In this document: positions 8,670-17,578 of the stretch, one piece after another
How positions within the stretch are numbered: the first letter of the stretch is position 1
Layout of the letters: every line of letters starts with the position of its first letter
Assembly: GCA_964547015.1 (NCBI GenBank)
Contig: CAZJKT010000004.1
Coordinates: 1-60,019 of the forward strand
DNA length: 60,019 nucleotides
From: JAFGCN01 sp964547015
GTDB lineage: Archaea > Aenigmatarchaeota > Aenigmatarchaeia > QMZS01
Direction of reading: 5' to 3'
The notes under the pieces: model-generated
Databases searched by the model: none
Told to the model about the DNA's origin: nothing
What the model saw: only the letters and a program-made list of their open reading frames with translations
Translations under genes and position numbers: made by a program

Positions 8670-9989
8670 TTACTTTGGCCTATCCGCGGGTTTCTTTAGC
8701 TTCTCTGAAGGGGCGGGACCTTTAGTTTGGCTATCTTTTTGGGGAAAAGAGCAGAAAGGGGCATCCTCCTTTTTGAATATTTTTCGTCGGTAAATGTTTG
8801 TCAGGCCGTTGAATTTTTTCCGCTCAGCCAAAAACACAAATATAGTGCTTGCAAGAATTGAGATGAGGATTGTTGCCATTACAACAGAGGAGAGCAGGGC
8901 AGTTTCCCCTATTCCGTCTTGGGCTGCAACCTGGACAAGGACCGCCGCCGCAAGCCCCTTTGGGATTAGGCTGTCTACAATCGCACGCTCATCGAAGTTA
9001 AACTTGTCTCCAAGGGCCATTGTTGAAATAGGGCGCGCCAGATATAGGGCGACTACAATAACGCCTGCTATAAGGTAGGGTAAAATAGAAGTAACCGGCA
9101 AAAGGATTCCTATATACACGAAGAAAAATGTTTTTACGAGGAAGGAAATTTCCTCATAGAAAAACATCTCCGGGGCTTTTATTGTGGGGCCTGTCACTTC
9201 CCCATCTCCCGCCGCCTCAAGAACCTTTCTTGAATTCCCTAAAACAAGGCCGTAAGCAAGGCAGGCCATTGCCCCGTTGCTCCCTACATACTCAGTAAAG
9301 CTGAAAAGCAATAGCATAAAGGCAATTGTAATCATATAGGACTTCGCATAGGGGTTGAGCTTTTTTAGAAGCTTTAGCCAAAGAAATCCCGCCACCGCCC
9401 CAATGAACAGGGACACAACAAATACATCAAAAAGCCCGTTAAGGAAGGTGGGGACATTCAGCGAACCGAGAAGATGAATTTTTAGGATTGCAAGGGTTCC
9501 GACAATGCAGAGCACATCACTTACCGCAGACTCAACTGTAAGCGAGGAAACGGTGGGCTTAGAGGTATTGATTTTTTTCATTATGGGTATCACTACAGCT
9601 GAGGATGTCCCCCCAAGAATTGCCCCGAGAACAAGGCTTTGGATAAGGGTAAATCCGAAAAATAAGGCAATCGCCCCGACAACAATGACGCTTACAATGT
9701 AGTTTACTAAGGCAAGGGTTGAGCCCCTATAAACCCCCTTGAATATTTCCTTAATCTTTAGGTGAAGCGCGCCCTCAAAAAGGATAAATATAAGGGCAAA
9801 AGTTGTAAAGATTGGGGCGACTGCTGAGAGGGTGGCTGAGCTTACAAGGCCAAGCCCCGGACCTATTAAAGCTCCAAAAAATATAAGCCACACAACATCA
9901 GGGATATTTGTCCTGCGAAACACCAGGTCGCCGATGAACCCTAAGACTATTATTATCCCAAGCATTGCAAAAACAAGGTGTATTTCCAT
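8670..9989 (-). CDS. Na+(K+)/H+ antiporter, CPA1/NhaP type
   Basis: 439 residues with about 12 hydrophobic helices, matching the monovalent cation:proton antiporter-1 (Na_H_Exchanger) fold. Seen: a first helix followed by the charged FRRTNIPDVVWLIFFGALIGP, then FILFEGALHLKIKEI (helix 3/4 signature), the conserved GGTSSAVVIPIM and the helix 5 acidic region SAVSDVLCIVGTLA (ion-binding ND/SD-type motif). A short charged C-terminal tail replaces any TrkA-type regulatory domain. It exchanges protons for Na+ or K+ in pH and salt homeostasis. It stands alone on the minus strand, convergent with tspO and downstream of ribL. Confidence 0.88.
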   Translation of the reverse strand: MEIHLVFAMLGIIIVLGFIGDLVFRRTNIPDVVWLIFFGALIGPGLGLVSSATLSAVAPIFTTFALIFILFEGALHLKIKEIFKGVYRGSTLALVNYIVSVIVVGAIALFFGFTLIQSLVLGAILGGTSSAVVIPIMKKINTSKPTVSSLTVESAVSDVLCIVGTLAILKIHLLGSLNVPTFLNGLFDVFVVSLFIGAVAGFLWLKLLKKLNPYAKSYMITIAFMLLLFSFTEYVGSNGAMACLAYGLVLGNSRKVLEAAGDGEVTGPTIKAPEMFFYEEISFLVKTFFFVYIGILLPVTSILPYLIAGVIVVALYLARPISTMALGDKFNFDERAIVDSLIPKGLAAAVLVQVAAQDGIGETALLSSVVMATILISILASTIFVFLAERKKFNGLTNIYRRKIFKKEDAPFCSFPQKDSQTKGPAPSEKLKKPADRPK

Positions 9990-10047
9990 TATATATGTTA
10001 GTTAGGATTTAAGAATACCCTGAAATCAGAGGGAATATAGGGTATTT

Positions 10048-10509
10048 TTAGGGCAAGTTAGGTAAAATCAGGACTTCCCTAAGCTTTGAGGACTTGTAAA
10101 TTTCCGGGTGAAAGCTTTTGTCTAGACGGAGGATTTCTGAATTAAGCCCCCTCTTTTTGAGCTCTTTTGACAGGTCCCTTGTGAAAGAAAACTGGTCATA
10201 TCCTAGGACAATCATATTCGGCTTCAACTCTGAGAGTATTTCATAGGGGTCGTTTAGATTGCCAAGAATCGCATTATCCACACATTCAAGGGAGAGGATT
10301 TTTTCGAGGCGGGCGTTCTCGTTATTCTGCGGCAGGCGCCCCTTGACTCTTTCGACCGTTCTGTCCCGCGCGACTACAACTTCCAAAATATCCCCCTTCT
10401 TTTTCGCTTCTTTTAGGAAAAACTCGTGGCCGGGGTGAAAAATGTCAAATGTGCCAAACACTAGGACCTTTGCTTTTTTTGTTTTGCCTAAAGATTCGCC
10501 TGCCTCCAT
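10048..10509 (-). CDS. ribL: Archaeal FAD synthase (RibL-type cytidylyltransferase fold)
   Basis: 153 residues of the nucleotidyltransferase alpha/beta phosphodiesterase superfamily. The signature GTFDIFHPGHEFFLKEAKK contains the catalytic HxGH, and VARDRTVERVKGR and LKPNMIVLGYDQFSF are typical of archaeal RibL, which transfers AMP from ATP to FMN to make FAD. A short N-terminal leader (MEAGESLGK) precedes the Rossmann strand. The fold is shared with glycerol-3-phosphate cytidylyltransferase and archaeal NMN adenylyltransferase, so substrate assignment rests on the VLGYDQ and FHPEIYKSS segments and is less certain than the fold. The start at 10509 has an 'attATG' context. Confidence 0.75.
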   Translation of the reverse strand: MEAGESLGKTKKAKVLVFGTFDIFHPGHEFFLKEAKKKGDILEVVVARDRTVERVKGRLPQNNENARLEKILSLECVDNAILGNLNDPYEILSELKPNMIVLGYDQFSFTRDLSKELKKRGLNSEILRLDKSFHPEIYKSSKLREVLILPNLP

Positions 10510-10594
10510 AATTTCATCCGTAAGGATAAGCTTTTTGGATATAGGGTTTTTTAGGGATATTTAGTAAAGATTCTATAAAAGTAATGGTGCTAAA

Positions 10595-12034
10595 ATGAAG
10601 CGGACAAAAATTATTGCTACGCTTGGCCCGGCAAGCAACTCCGCAACAATACTAAAGAAGATGGTTTCAAGAGGAATGAATGTTGCAAGGCTAAATTTTT
10701 CCCACGGAACGCATGAATCCCATGGAGAGCTGATAAATCTGGTAAGGCAGACAACCCCTGAAATTGGGATTCTTTTGGACACAAAAGGCCCTGAGATAAG
10801 GACCGGGGATTTTGAAAGCGAGGCTTATATAGAGGAAGGGGCGGCGGTCACTATTTTAAATAAGGATGTCTCGGGAAGCGCAAGCTGTTTTTCGATAAAT
10901 TATAAAGAGCTTCACAAGGATATAGCCCCCGGGCAGAAGATACTTATTGATGACGGGCGGATTGAGCTCGTGGCGGAATCTGTTGAGGGCGAGGATATAA
11001 TATGCAGGGCAATTACTTCAGGAAAAATCTCTTCCGGGAGAGGAGTGAATGTTCCCGGATGCGACCTCAAGCTTCCCGGACTGTCAAAAAAAGATATTGA
11101 GGATATAAAGCTTGGGGCGAGCATGGGCGTTGACTATATTGCGGCATCTTTTGTCCGCTCGCCAAGAGATATTATCAGCTTAAGGCTTCTTTTGTCCGAG
11201 ATTGGAGCCCAAAATGTGGGGATTGTGGCAAAAATTGAGACTGCTCAGGCCATTAAGAGTCTTGAGGAAATAATTAAGGTTTCTGACGGGGTTATGGTTG
11301 CGCGCGGAGACCTGGCCGTGGAGGTTGACTTCAAAAAAGTCCCCCTTCTGCAAAAAAAGATTGTGGATATGGCAAATGAATACGGGAAATATTGCATTGT
11401 AGCAACTGAAATGCTCCATTCTATGGTAGCTTCCCCAAGGCCGACGAGGGCGGAGATAAGTGATGTCGCAAATGCCGTATTCTCCGGAACTGACTGCGTT
11501 ATGCTATCAGGGGAGACTGCAAGCGGAAAATACCCTGTTGAGTCGGTCCATGTGATGGCCCAGATTGCGGCGGAGTCCGAGTCGGTTGGAAGGGAGGAGA
11601 AGCAAAAGCTTTTGGGTGTTCCAACAGCCCCCGATATGATAGCCCGATATGCGTTTGACGCCGCAAAGGAGGCGGGGATAAGAAAAATCGTAATTCCGAC
11701 AAGGACGGGTTTTTCGGCCAAGCTTGTATCAAGGCACCGCCCCACAGCAAAAATCTATGCTTTGGTGCCTAATGAAGAGGTTTTAAGGAAGATGGCGCCT
11801 CTCTACGGGATAGAGGGCGTATTGACGGGGCATTTTGAGTCATTTATTGAAGGGGTCAGGCGAGGGGCGAGGCTTTTGATTGAAACAGGGAAACTAAAAG
11901 AGGACGAAGATGTCCTTGTAACCGGAGCATACCGCTCAGAACTCACAAATTCTCTTATAATCGCAAAAGCGGGGCGGCTTTGCATGGGCTGTATTCTAGG
12001 CAAAGACTATAATTTGGATTATATTATCCTTTAA
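10595..12034 (+). CDS. pyk: Pyruvate kinase
   Basis: 479 residues; converts phosphoenolpyruvate and ADP to pyruvate and ATP. Seen: N-terminal TKIIATLGPAS, the B-domain boundary LDTKGPEIRTG, the catalytic KIETAQAI, ARGDLAVEV and CVMLSGETASGKYPVESV motifs of the TIM barrel, and a complete C-terminal allosteric domain ending with MGCILGKDYNLDYIIL. PEP synthase is encoded 2.5 kb downstream, so both directions of PEP/pyruvate interconversion are present. The start is the first ATG, with good N-terminal agreement with the family; ribL lies on the other strand 86 bases away. Confidence 0.97.
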   Translation: MKRTKIIATLGPASNSATILKKMVSRGMNVARLNFSHGTHESHGELINLVRQTTPEIGILLDTKGPEIRTGDFESEAYIEEGAAVTILNKDVSGSASCFSINYKELHKDIAPGQKILIDDGRIELVAESVEGEDIICRAITSGKISSGRGVNVPGCDLKLPGLSKKDIEDIKLGASMGVDYIAASFVRSPRDIISLRLLLSEIGAQNVGIVAKIETAQAIKSLEEIIKVSDGVMVARGDLAVEVDFKKVPLLQKKIVDMANEYGKYCIVATEMLHSMVASPRPTRAEISDVANAVFSGTDCVMLSGETASGKYPVESVHVMAQIAAESESVGREEKQKLLGVPTAPDMIARYAFDAAKEAGIRKIVIPTRTGFSAKLVSRHRPTAKIYALVPNEEVLRKMAPLYGIEGVLTGHFESFIEGVRRGARLLIETGKLKEDEDVLVTGAYRSELTNSLIIAKAGRLCMGCILGKDYNLDYIIL

Positions 12035-12142
12035 AAATTAGGGCTAGCTTATGCCTAAAAAAGTTCTGAACGGCAGATAAATTACTATGACTATTTGGTT
12101 CTCCCGCAATTTTGTATTCATGTCAAATATCTCAAAGTTTAG

Positions 12143-12237
12143 ACAATATGCTCTTATAGTAACATTCCATGTCTTTACGGCCGCTTGTGGCGGAAAGTAT
12201 ACATTATGTCCATATAGTAACTTTCCACTTCTTTACG
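12143..12237. repeat. Imperfect direct repeat, 37 bp with a 58-bp period, across a gene's 3' end
   Basis: 12143-12179 and 12201-12237 match at 30 of 37 positions. The second copy lies inside the gene 12175-13014 (minus) and encodes RKEVESYYMDIM near its C-terminus. The first copy lies mostly beyond the stop and, in a different frame, would encode RKDMECYYKSIL followed by a stop. Because the 58-bp offset is not a multiple of three, the reading frame shifts between copies. This looks like a frame-breaking tandem duplication of the gene's 3' end. Confidence 0.75.
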
Positions 12238-13014
12238 GGCAACTTCCAGTTCATCAACCCTTTTTGAGCCTGCATCTTCTAATGTGGTCCTTAGCAGGCT
12301 CCTATAAGTATCCGCTTGTTGTCTGGTTAATATCTCTTTACCCTCTAACTTGCCAAGAACTTCTAAGGCATCTAGTGTATGATCAAAATCGCCCCCTTTT
12401 ATTGAAAGGACACGATTGTCAATATACTCTTTTACTATATTTTGTTCGTTTTCTAAACCTCTCTTATGGGCGATATTTAAAATATTTAGTGCATACCTAT
12501 TTGAGCCTTCTGAGAGTTCTGGCACCGCCCTCCTCTTGGACATATGCCTCTCCACCAGCGAGTCATAAGTATGCCGTAGGGTCTTCCCAAAAAATTCCCC
12601 ATATGCCTCCATCTCCTCTTCAGTAAATTTCCGGTCTTCCGTAAAGTGTTTAGTTTCGTCGAAACAGTCATAATGAGATAGCGTCAGTAAAATTTCATCC
12701 GGATAGTAAGTTAATCCTCTGATATTAAGCTGATCACAGTCTATAAAAACTCTCCCTTTAGATAACCCTATACCTGCCCACTTCAAATCCATATACGCAG
12801 AGTCATATATTGTTTTTATCAAGCGGTCTTCCAAATGGCCACGGGCGCCCTTAGGAAGATTATTCAAATGTTCCTTTGCTTCATTCACTTTTTTTGGGAT
12901 AATACCATAGAAAAGAGGCTCGCAGGCGTTGTTAAATGCTCGCCATTCATTAACTGACTCAACAGTGCCACTTACAATGCAACTCAGTAGCCCTGCGTAT
13001 TTATCTTTAAACAT
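12175..13014 (-). CDS. Unrecognised protein, 279 residues
   Basis: No family recognised. Predicted soluble, mostly alpha-helical, with a helical C-terminal third (about 180-270) rich in Glu/Arg and leucines. There is no signal peptide or catalytic motif I can name. The start 'attATGTTTAAAG' has a TTTAAATAC element about 25 bases upstream on the minus strand, typical of leaderless genes here. The last 20 codons overlap an imperfect duplication (see the repeat at 12143-12237), so the present C-terminus (TFRHKRP) may be derived rather than ancestral. It is convergent with pyk. Likely a lineage-specific orphan. Confidence 0.6.
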   Translation of the reverse strand: MFKDKYAGLLSCIVSGTVESVNEWRAFNNACEPLFYGIIPKKVNEAKEHLNNLPKGARGHLEDRLIKTIYDSAYMDLKWAGIGLSKGRVFIDCDQLNIRGLTYYPDEILLTLSHYDCFDETKHFTEDRKFTEEEMEAYGEFFGKTLRHTYDSLVERHMSKRRAVPELSEGSNRYALNILNIAHKRGLENEQNIVKEYIDNRVLSIKGGDFDHTLDALEVLGKLEGKEILTRQQADTYRSLLRTTLEDAGSKRVDELEVARKEVESYYMDIMYTFRHKRP

Positions 13015-13082
13015 AATATACTATCCTAAAGTATTTAAACCTCTTTACAGGTGAGCCACCTTTCAAAAAACAATCTCTAATT

Positions 13083-13805
13083 ATGGAAGAGAGGCTTCAA
13101 AAACTGATTGCAAGGGCAGGAATATGCTCAAGAAGGAGGGCTGAAGAGCTTATAGAGCGGGGGGCTGTAAAAGTGAATGGAAAAATTGCAAAGCTTGGCG
13201 ACAAGGCCGACCCAAAAACCGACAAAATAACTGTAAACAGAGTTCCCCTGAGGTTTGAAAAAAAGCTCTATCTGGCGCTCTATAAGCCGAGAGGCTATGT
13301 TTCAACGATGAAAGAGCAGTTTGGGCGGCCCTGCATCGCCGACCTCCTTGAAAAGTTTGAGATAAAAGAGCGGCTTTTTTCTGTCGGCCGCCTTGATTAT
13401 GATTCTGAAGGCCTAATAATTGTCACAAATGACGGCGAGCTTGCAAACAGGATAATGCATCCGCGTTTTGAGGTGGAGAAAACCTATAAAGCGGTCCTTG
13501 GAAAGCCGATGGATGAAATTGCCCTGCAAAAGCTCAAAGATGGGGTTTTTATTGACGGGAGAAAAGTTGAGCCATCGCTTGCCCGAATCCTTGAAAACCC
13601 AAAAACCGTTGAGATAACGATTCACGAAGGAAGAAACAGGATTGTGAGAAAAGTGATGGAAAAGCTTGGCTATAAGGTAATCCGGCTTAAAAGGACGAGG
13701 ATAGGGAGCCTGAAGCTTGGAAAAATGAGGGAAGGGGAATTAAAAGAGATAACAAAGGAGGAAATTGAGCAGTGCTTTAAGAAAGGGATTTTAAAGGTGC
13801 CTTAG
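13083..13805 (+). CDS. RsuA/RluB-family pseudouridine synthase
   Basis: 240 residues: an N-terminal S4 RNA-binding domain (1-60; MEERLQKLIARAGICSRRRA) followed by the TruA/RsuA-fold catalytic domain. The signature GRLDYDSEGLI (102-112) carries the presumed nucleophile Asp105, and HEGRNRIVRKVMEKLGY is the C-terminal family motif. Bacterial homologues make pseudouridine in 23S (RluB/RluE/RluF) or 16S (RsuA) rRNA. The family is mainly bacterial, and archaea normally guide rRNA pseudouridylation with H/ACA RNAs, so this is probably an acquired gene. Which rRNA site it modifies cannot be told from sequence alone. Confidence 0.9.
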   Translation: MEERLQKLIARAGICSRRRAEELIERGAVKVNGKIAKLGDKADPKTDKITVNRVPLRFEKKLYLALYKPRGYVSTMKEQFGRPCIADLLEKFEIKERLFSVGRLDYDSEGLIIVTNDGELANRIMHPRFEVEKTYKAVLGKPMDEIALQKLKDGVFIDGRKVEPSLARILENPKTVEITIHEGRNRIVRKVMEKLGYKVIRLKRTRIGSLKLGKMREGELKEITKEEIEQCFKKGILKVP

Positions 13806-13843
13806 GCTATTTTCTTGAAGGCTAAAACCCGCCTAATTTAACT

Positions 13844-14260
13844 TCAGGCTATTGCTTCAGGGCTTGTAGTCTGGCCTATCCGGTATATTGCTTCTAGTGA
13901 ACTCAGATGCTCTTCAAACTCCTTGTAATTAAAATCCTTCCCAAGCATTGCGCTATGAATACAGAGCTCATAAGTTTCTCTAATCTGCTCTAAATTTTTC
14001 TTAGAGTTGTCCCTATCTTGTTCTGACAACCCATCCACTTCAGTTAGTCCCGGCACATCATTTAAATTGAGACGGAGGCAGGTCTCCGCAACGCTATCAA
14101 AAATAGGGCATATTTTAGAGGCAGGTATATTTAAGTAACGAGATAATTCACAAAGGTCGGCTAAATACTCTAAATCCCCGGCCCTTAGCAGAGCGCACCC
14201 TATCCCGTTTCTGAGTGAAAAAAGTGTGTTTGTGTATAGCTCTCTAATATTTAGTTCCAT
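13844..14260 (-). CDS. Unrecognised helical protein, 138 residues
   Basis: No family recognised. Predicted all-helical and acidic, with five cysteines (CALL, DLCEL, KICPIF, ETCLRL, ELCIH) not in a CxxC arrangement, and no membrane helix. The ATG at 14260 is immediately preceded by GAGGAG and a TATA-like TATAATATATG about 20 bases upstream. It is convergent with the pseudouridine synthase gene. It may form a unit with the 35-residue frame immediately upstream (14315-14422). Orphan as far as I can judge. Confidence 0.55.
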   Translation of the reverse strand: MELNIRELYTNTLFSLRNGIGCALLRAGDLEYLADLCELSRYLNIPASKICPIFDSVAETCLRLNLNDVPGLTEVDGLSEQDRDNSKKNLEQIRETYELCIHSAMLGKDFNYKEFEEHLSSLEAIYRIGQTTSPEAIA

Positions 14261-14314
14261 CTCCTCATATATTATACTCCCATCTTTACAATTCCTATTG
14301 GCATTTGTATATGC

Positions 14315-14422
14315 TTACTGAGGGTCTACTTCACCAAAAATCTCTTGGCAGTTCCTGAGCCCATCGCTAACGATAATTTTACAATATTCCCTAAGATCAT
14401 TATCGGGTTTTATTCCTTCCAT
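14315..14422 (-). CDS. Possible 35-residue protein
   Basis: A short frame from ATG 14422 (MEGIKPDNDLREYCK..., ending FGEVDPQ). Support is contextual: a strong TATA-like AAATATATATA lies about 25-32 bases upstream on the minus strand, and the start has the local 'gttATG' context. The peptide has balanced composition and a plausible helix but no known motif. It could be a real small protein, a leader, or a truncated gene, with 13844-14260 downstream. The rest of 14261-14571 contains only the PEP synthase promoter (TATATTAATATATAA about 14546-14561) and a 14-bp motif shared with 7533. Confidence 0.35.
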   Translation of the reverse strand: MEGIKPDNDLREYCKIIVSDGLRNCQEIFGEVDPQ

Positions 14423-14571
14423 AACTAACTATCCGAAGGTATATATATTTTAAATGAGGTGCCCTTATAGCAATATTCAGACAGATCGCCCTGAAAGAAC
14501 AGCCAGAGCGCCAAAATAAAAACAAGGCGGATTAAATTTTAGAGATATATTAATATATAAGCTATACTGTT

Positions 14572-16842
14572 ATGCGCCTTGTAATGCCGTTTTCAGAAAT
14601 TTCAAATAAGGATGTCCCGATTGTTGGAGGAAAAAATGCTTCTCTTGGGGAAATGTATAATAAGCTTTCCAAAAAAGGCGTAAGGATTCCAAACGGATTT
14701 GCCACAACATCAGACGCTTACGACTTATTTATAAAGGAGAATAACCTTGGAGGGGTGATTAAGGATATATTAAAGGGATTGGACACCCAAAATATAAGAA
14801 ACCTTCAGGAGAGGGGGAAAAAGGTCAGGACGGCGATATTAAAGGCAAAGATACCAAAAGCCCTTGAAGAAGAAACACTTAAAGCATACAGGAAACTTAA
14901 GGGTAGCCAGAAGAATTTTAGCGTTGCGGTCAGGTCATCGGCAACAGCAGAGGATTTGCCTGATGCAAGCTTTGCGGGACAGCAGGAAACTTTCCTTAAT
15001 GTAACCACAGAAAAGGAGCTTTTGGCATGCATGGTCAAGGGTTATGCCTCCTTATTCACCGACAGAGCAATATCTTACCGGACAGATAAGGGCTTTGACC
15101 AGTTTTCAGTAAAGCTTTCGCTCGGCGTCCAGAAGATGGTGAGAAGCGATTTAGCATCTTCAGGTGTTATGTTTACAATTGACCCTAATACAGGCTTTGA
15201 AAATGTAGTCTCGGTTGACGGAGTATGGGGACTTGGAGAATATATTGTTCAGGGAACAGTAAAGCCCGACTCTTTTTTTGTCTTCAAGCCTACAGGAAAG
15301 GTCATATCCAAAACAGTATCAAAAAAGGAGGTTAAGCTTGTTTACGGAAAAGAAGGGACTACTGAAGCCCCTGTAAAAAAAGCAGATCAGGAGAAGGTGG
15401 TAATTAGCGACAAGGAAGCTGAGGAGCTTGCAGATTACGCAATGAAAATAGAGGCCCACTACAAAAGGCCTATGGATATTGAGTGGGCAAAGGACGGGGT
15501 TGACGGCAAATTGTATATAGTTCAGGCCCGCCCTGAAACCGTGCACTCAAGGTCAAAAGAGATTGAAGAGTACACCCTTAAGGAAACCGGAAAAAAGCTT
15601 GTTGAAGGGATTTCAGTCGGGAAGAAAATCGGGACCGGAAAAGTAAATATAATTAAAGATGCAGGCGAAATAGCCAAGTTTAAGGCAGGCGAGATTCTTG
15701 TTACAACAGTTACAAACCCGGACTGGGAGCCTATAATGAAAATCGCGGCAGGGATAATTACAGAAAAGGGCGGCTCAACAAGCCATGCGGCCATTGTTTC
15801 AAGGGAGCTTGGAGTTCCGTGCATCGTGGGGGCTGAAGGGGCAATGAAAGCGCTCAAAAAAGGCCAGCAGGTGACAATAGACCCTACTAGCAGCAAGGGG
15901 ATTGTATGGGAAGGGGCGCTTAAATATGATGTAAAAAGGATAGCCCTTGACAAGATCCCAAAAACAAAGACGAAAGTGATGTTTATACTTGCAACCCCTG
16001 ATCAAGCCTTCAGCCTTGCGTCATTCCAGCCGGATGGAGTAGGGCTTGCAAGAGAGGAGGTGATAATTGCCTCAGCAATAAGGATGCACCCGCTTTATGC
16101 AATAAAGACAGGACGCTCTCAGGAATATATTGATAAGCTTGCGGAAGGCATAGCAAAGCTTGCCGCTTCAGTTTACCCAAACCAGATTATTGTGAGGTTT
16201 TCGGATTTTAAGACAAATGAATACCGAAACCTTCTTGGAGGAAAGGAGTTTGAGCCTGAAGAGGAGAACCCGATGATTGGCTGGAGGGGGGCATCAAGGT
16301 ACATTGACCCGAAGTTTAAGCCCGCCTTTATGCTTGAGCTTGAGGCCATAAAGAAAGTTAGGCGCCAGATGGGGCTTAAGAATGTGGATATTATGATTCC
16401 TTTCTGCAGGTCACTTGATGAGGGAAAAAGCGTGCTCAAAATTATAAGTGAAGCCGGGCTTAGAAAGGAGCTTAAAGTATATGTAATGGCGGAAATTCCT
16501 GCAAATATAATCCTTGCCGAGGAGTTTGCAAAGCTTTTTGACGGGTTTTCCATAGGCTCAAATGACCTAACCCAGCTTACTCTTGGAGTAGATAGGGATA
16601 GCGGAATGCTCAAATTTGATGAAAGGGATGATGCGGTAAGAAGCCTCATAGTCCAGCTCCTAAAAACCGCAAAAAAAATGAAGCGGCCTGTAGGGATTTG
16701 CGGCCAGGCGCCTTCAAAATACCCGGAGTATGTGGATTTCCTGATAAAAAACGGGATTTCCTCAATTTCAGTCAATCCGGATGTATTCCTTGAGACAAAA
16801 ATAAATGTGGCAAAAATTGAGGCTAAAGGGAGGAGAAAGTAG
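14572..16842 (+). CDS. ppsA: Phosphoenolpyruvate synthase
   Basis: 756 residues; makes PEP, AMP and phosphate from pyruvate, ATP and water (gluconeogenesis). Order of domains: ATP-grasp-like nucleotide-binding domain (1-330; GGKNASLGEM, VRSSATAEDLPDASFAGQ, GLGEYIVQG), swivelling phosphohistidine domain with the catalytic His in GGSTSHAAIVSRELGVPC, then a C-terminal PEP-binding TIM barrel with SIGSNDLTQLTLGVDRD and RPVGICGQAPS (active-site Cys). The length is normal and complete. An AT-rich TATA-like element about 15-30 bases before 'gttATG' suggests a leaderless transcript. Together with pyk, gap and glgP it defines a sugar-storage and glycolysis/gluconeogenesis block. Confidence 0.96.
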   Translation: MRLVMPFSEISNKDVPIVGGKNASLGEMYNKLSKKGVRIPNGFATTSDAYDLFIKENNLGGVIKDILKGLDTQNIRNLQERGKKVRTAILKAKIPKALEEETLKAYRKLKGSQKNFSVAVRSSATAEDLPDASFAGQQETFLNVTTEKELLACMVKGYASLFTDRAISYRTDKGFDQFSVKLSLGVQKMVRSDLASSGVMFTIDPNTGFENVVSVDGVWGLGEYIVQGTVKPDSFFVFKPTGKVISKTVSKKEVKLVYGKEGTTEAPVKKADQEKVVISDKEAEELADYAMKIEAHYKRPMDIEWAKDGVDGKLYIVQARPETVHSRSKEIEEYTLKETGKKLVEGISVGKKIGTGKVNIIKDAGEIAKFKAGEILVTTVTNPDWEPIMKIAAGIITEKGGSTSHAAIVSRELGVPCIVGAEGAMKALKKGQQVTIDPTSSKGIVWEGALKYDVKRIALDKIPKTKTKVMFILATPDQAFSLASFQPDGVGLAREEVIIASAIRMHPLYAIKTGRSQEYIDKLAEGIAKLAASVYPNQIIVRFSDFKTNEYRNLLGGKEFEPEEENPMIGWRGASRYIDPKFKPAFMLELEAIKKVRRQMGLKNVDIMIPFCRSLDEGKSVLKIISEAGLRKELKVYVMAEIPANIILAEEFAKLFDGFSIGSNDLTQLTLGVDRDSGMLKFDERDDAVRSLIVQLLKTAKKMKRPVGICGQAPSKYPEYVDFLIKNGISSISVNPDVFLETKINVAKIEAKGRRK

Positions 16843-16948
16843 ATGGGGTTTTGATAAAATATTGATAAATTAGGGGAAATTTCCAAAAAAATGTTGCAAT
16901 TGTCGAAAAACACTTCGTCAAATTATAAAGGTATATAAGAGGCAAGTT

Positions 16949-17569
16949 ATGGATAAGAGCGCAGGCAATTGCATCTATTTTGTGGATCATGATGACACTT
17001 TGGCTCGAGGAATATTTGAGGCCGTATCTACGGTATTGGATTTACCGGAGATAAAAGAATCGCCGGTTAGAGATCAAGCTTTGGAGAATCCGGAAAGTTT
17101 TATTAAGAGATATATCTCCAACCTGAACGGGGTAAGTTCCGACCAAATAGCAGAAATTGGAAGTAAATTGATACCTAATGACGAGGTAATTAAATATGTG
17201 CGAGAAGCTTCTCTTATTGATGGGAACTCATTATATATTCTGACAGAAAATCCGCTAACTGAATATATTTTTAGAGATACTGGGGGTTTAGGCTTAAACC
17301 TCAATGGGATTTATGCAACATTTCCTTTAGAAATGTATAAAGGCCGGCTTGTAGTGCCAAAGGGAGCAAAATACACTCCAAAAACAGACATAGCGCGCCA
17401 AATTTTGCATGGGACTGACAGCTCTTCAACTTATGGCAAGGCCTGTATTATAACAGACGGTGGGGGTCTGGATAAGCAACTTGAGCCGCACTTAATAGAG
17501 AACGGCTTTCCAAAGATTCATAAGCGTTCAGAAATAGGTCATGTCAAGATAATCTATTTATCCAGATAG
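16949..17569 (+). CDS. HAD-superfamily hydrolase-like protein
   Basis: 206 residues with the four HAD motifs in order: DHDDT (13-17, motif I DxDxT), ILTEN (about 93-97, motif II Thr), a motif III Lys in the PKTDIARQIL region, and IITDGGGLDKQL (motif IV Asp). The helical segment between motifs I and II looks like a C1 cap. Such proteins are usually small-molecule phosphatases, and no substrate can be inferred. A TATA-like TATATAAG about 20 bases before 'gttATGG' indicates its own promoter. It ends 9 bases before the convergent PIN-KH ATPase gene. Confidence 0.75.
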   Translation: MDKSAGNCIYFVDHDDTLARGIFEAVSTVLDLPEIKESPVRDQALENPESFIKRYISNLNGVSSDQIAEIGSKLIPNDEVIKYVREASLIDGNSLYILTENPLTEYIFRDTGGLGLNLNGIYATFPLEMYKGRLVVPKGAKYTPKTDIARQILHGTDSSSTYGKACIITDGGGLDKQLEPHLIENGFPKIHKRSEIGHVKIIYLSR

Positions 17570-17578
17570 GAACTGAGC

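Noticed and set aside
12087..12626. A 179-codon open frame on the plus strand
   Set aside because: It lies antisense to the better supported gene 12175-13014, has an odd composition rich in Leu/Tyr/Ser/Pro, and has no promoter comparable to the minus-strand gene.
7533..14514. 14-bp identical motif AGCCAGAGCGCCAA at 7533-7546 and 14501-14514
   Set aside because: Only two copies, with no matching flanks or structure; it could be chance or a weak regulatory element, so it is not listed as a repeat family.
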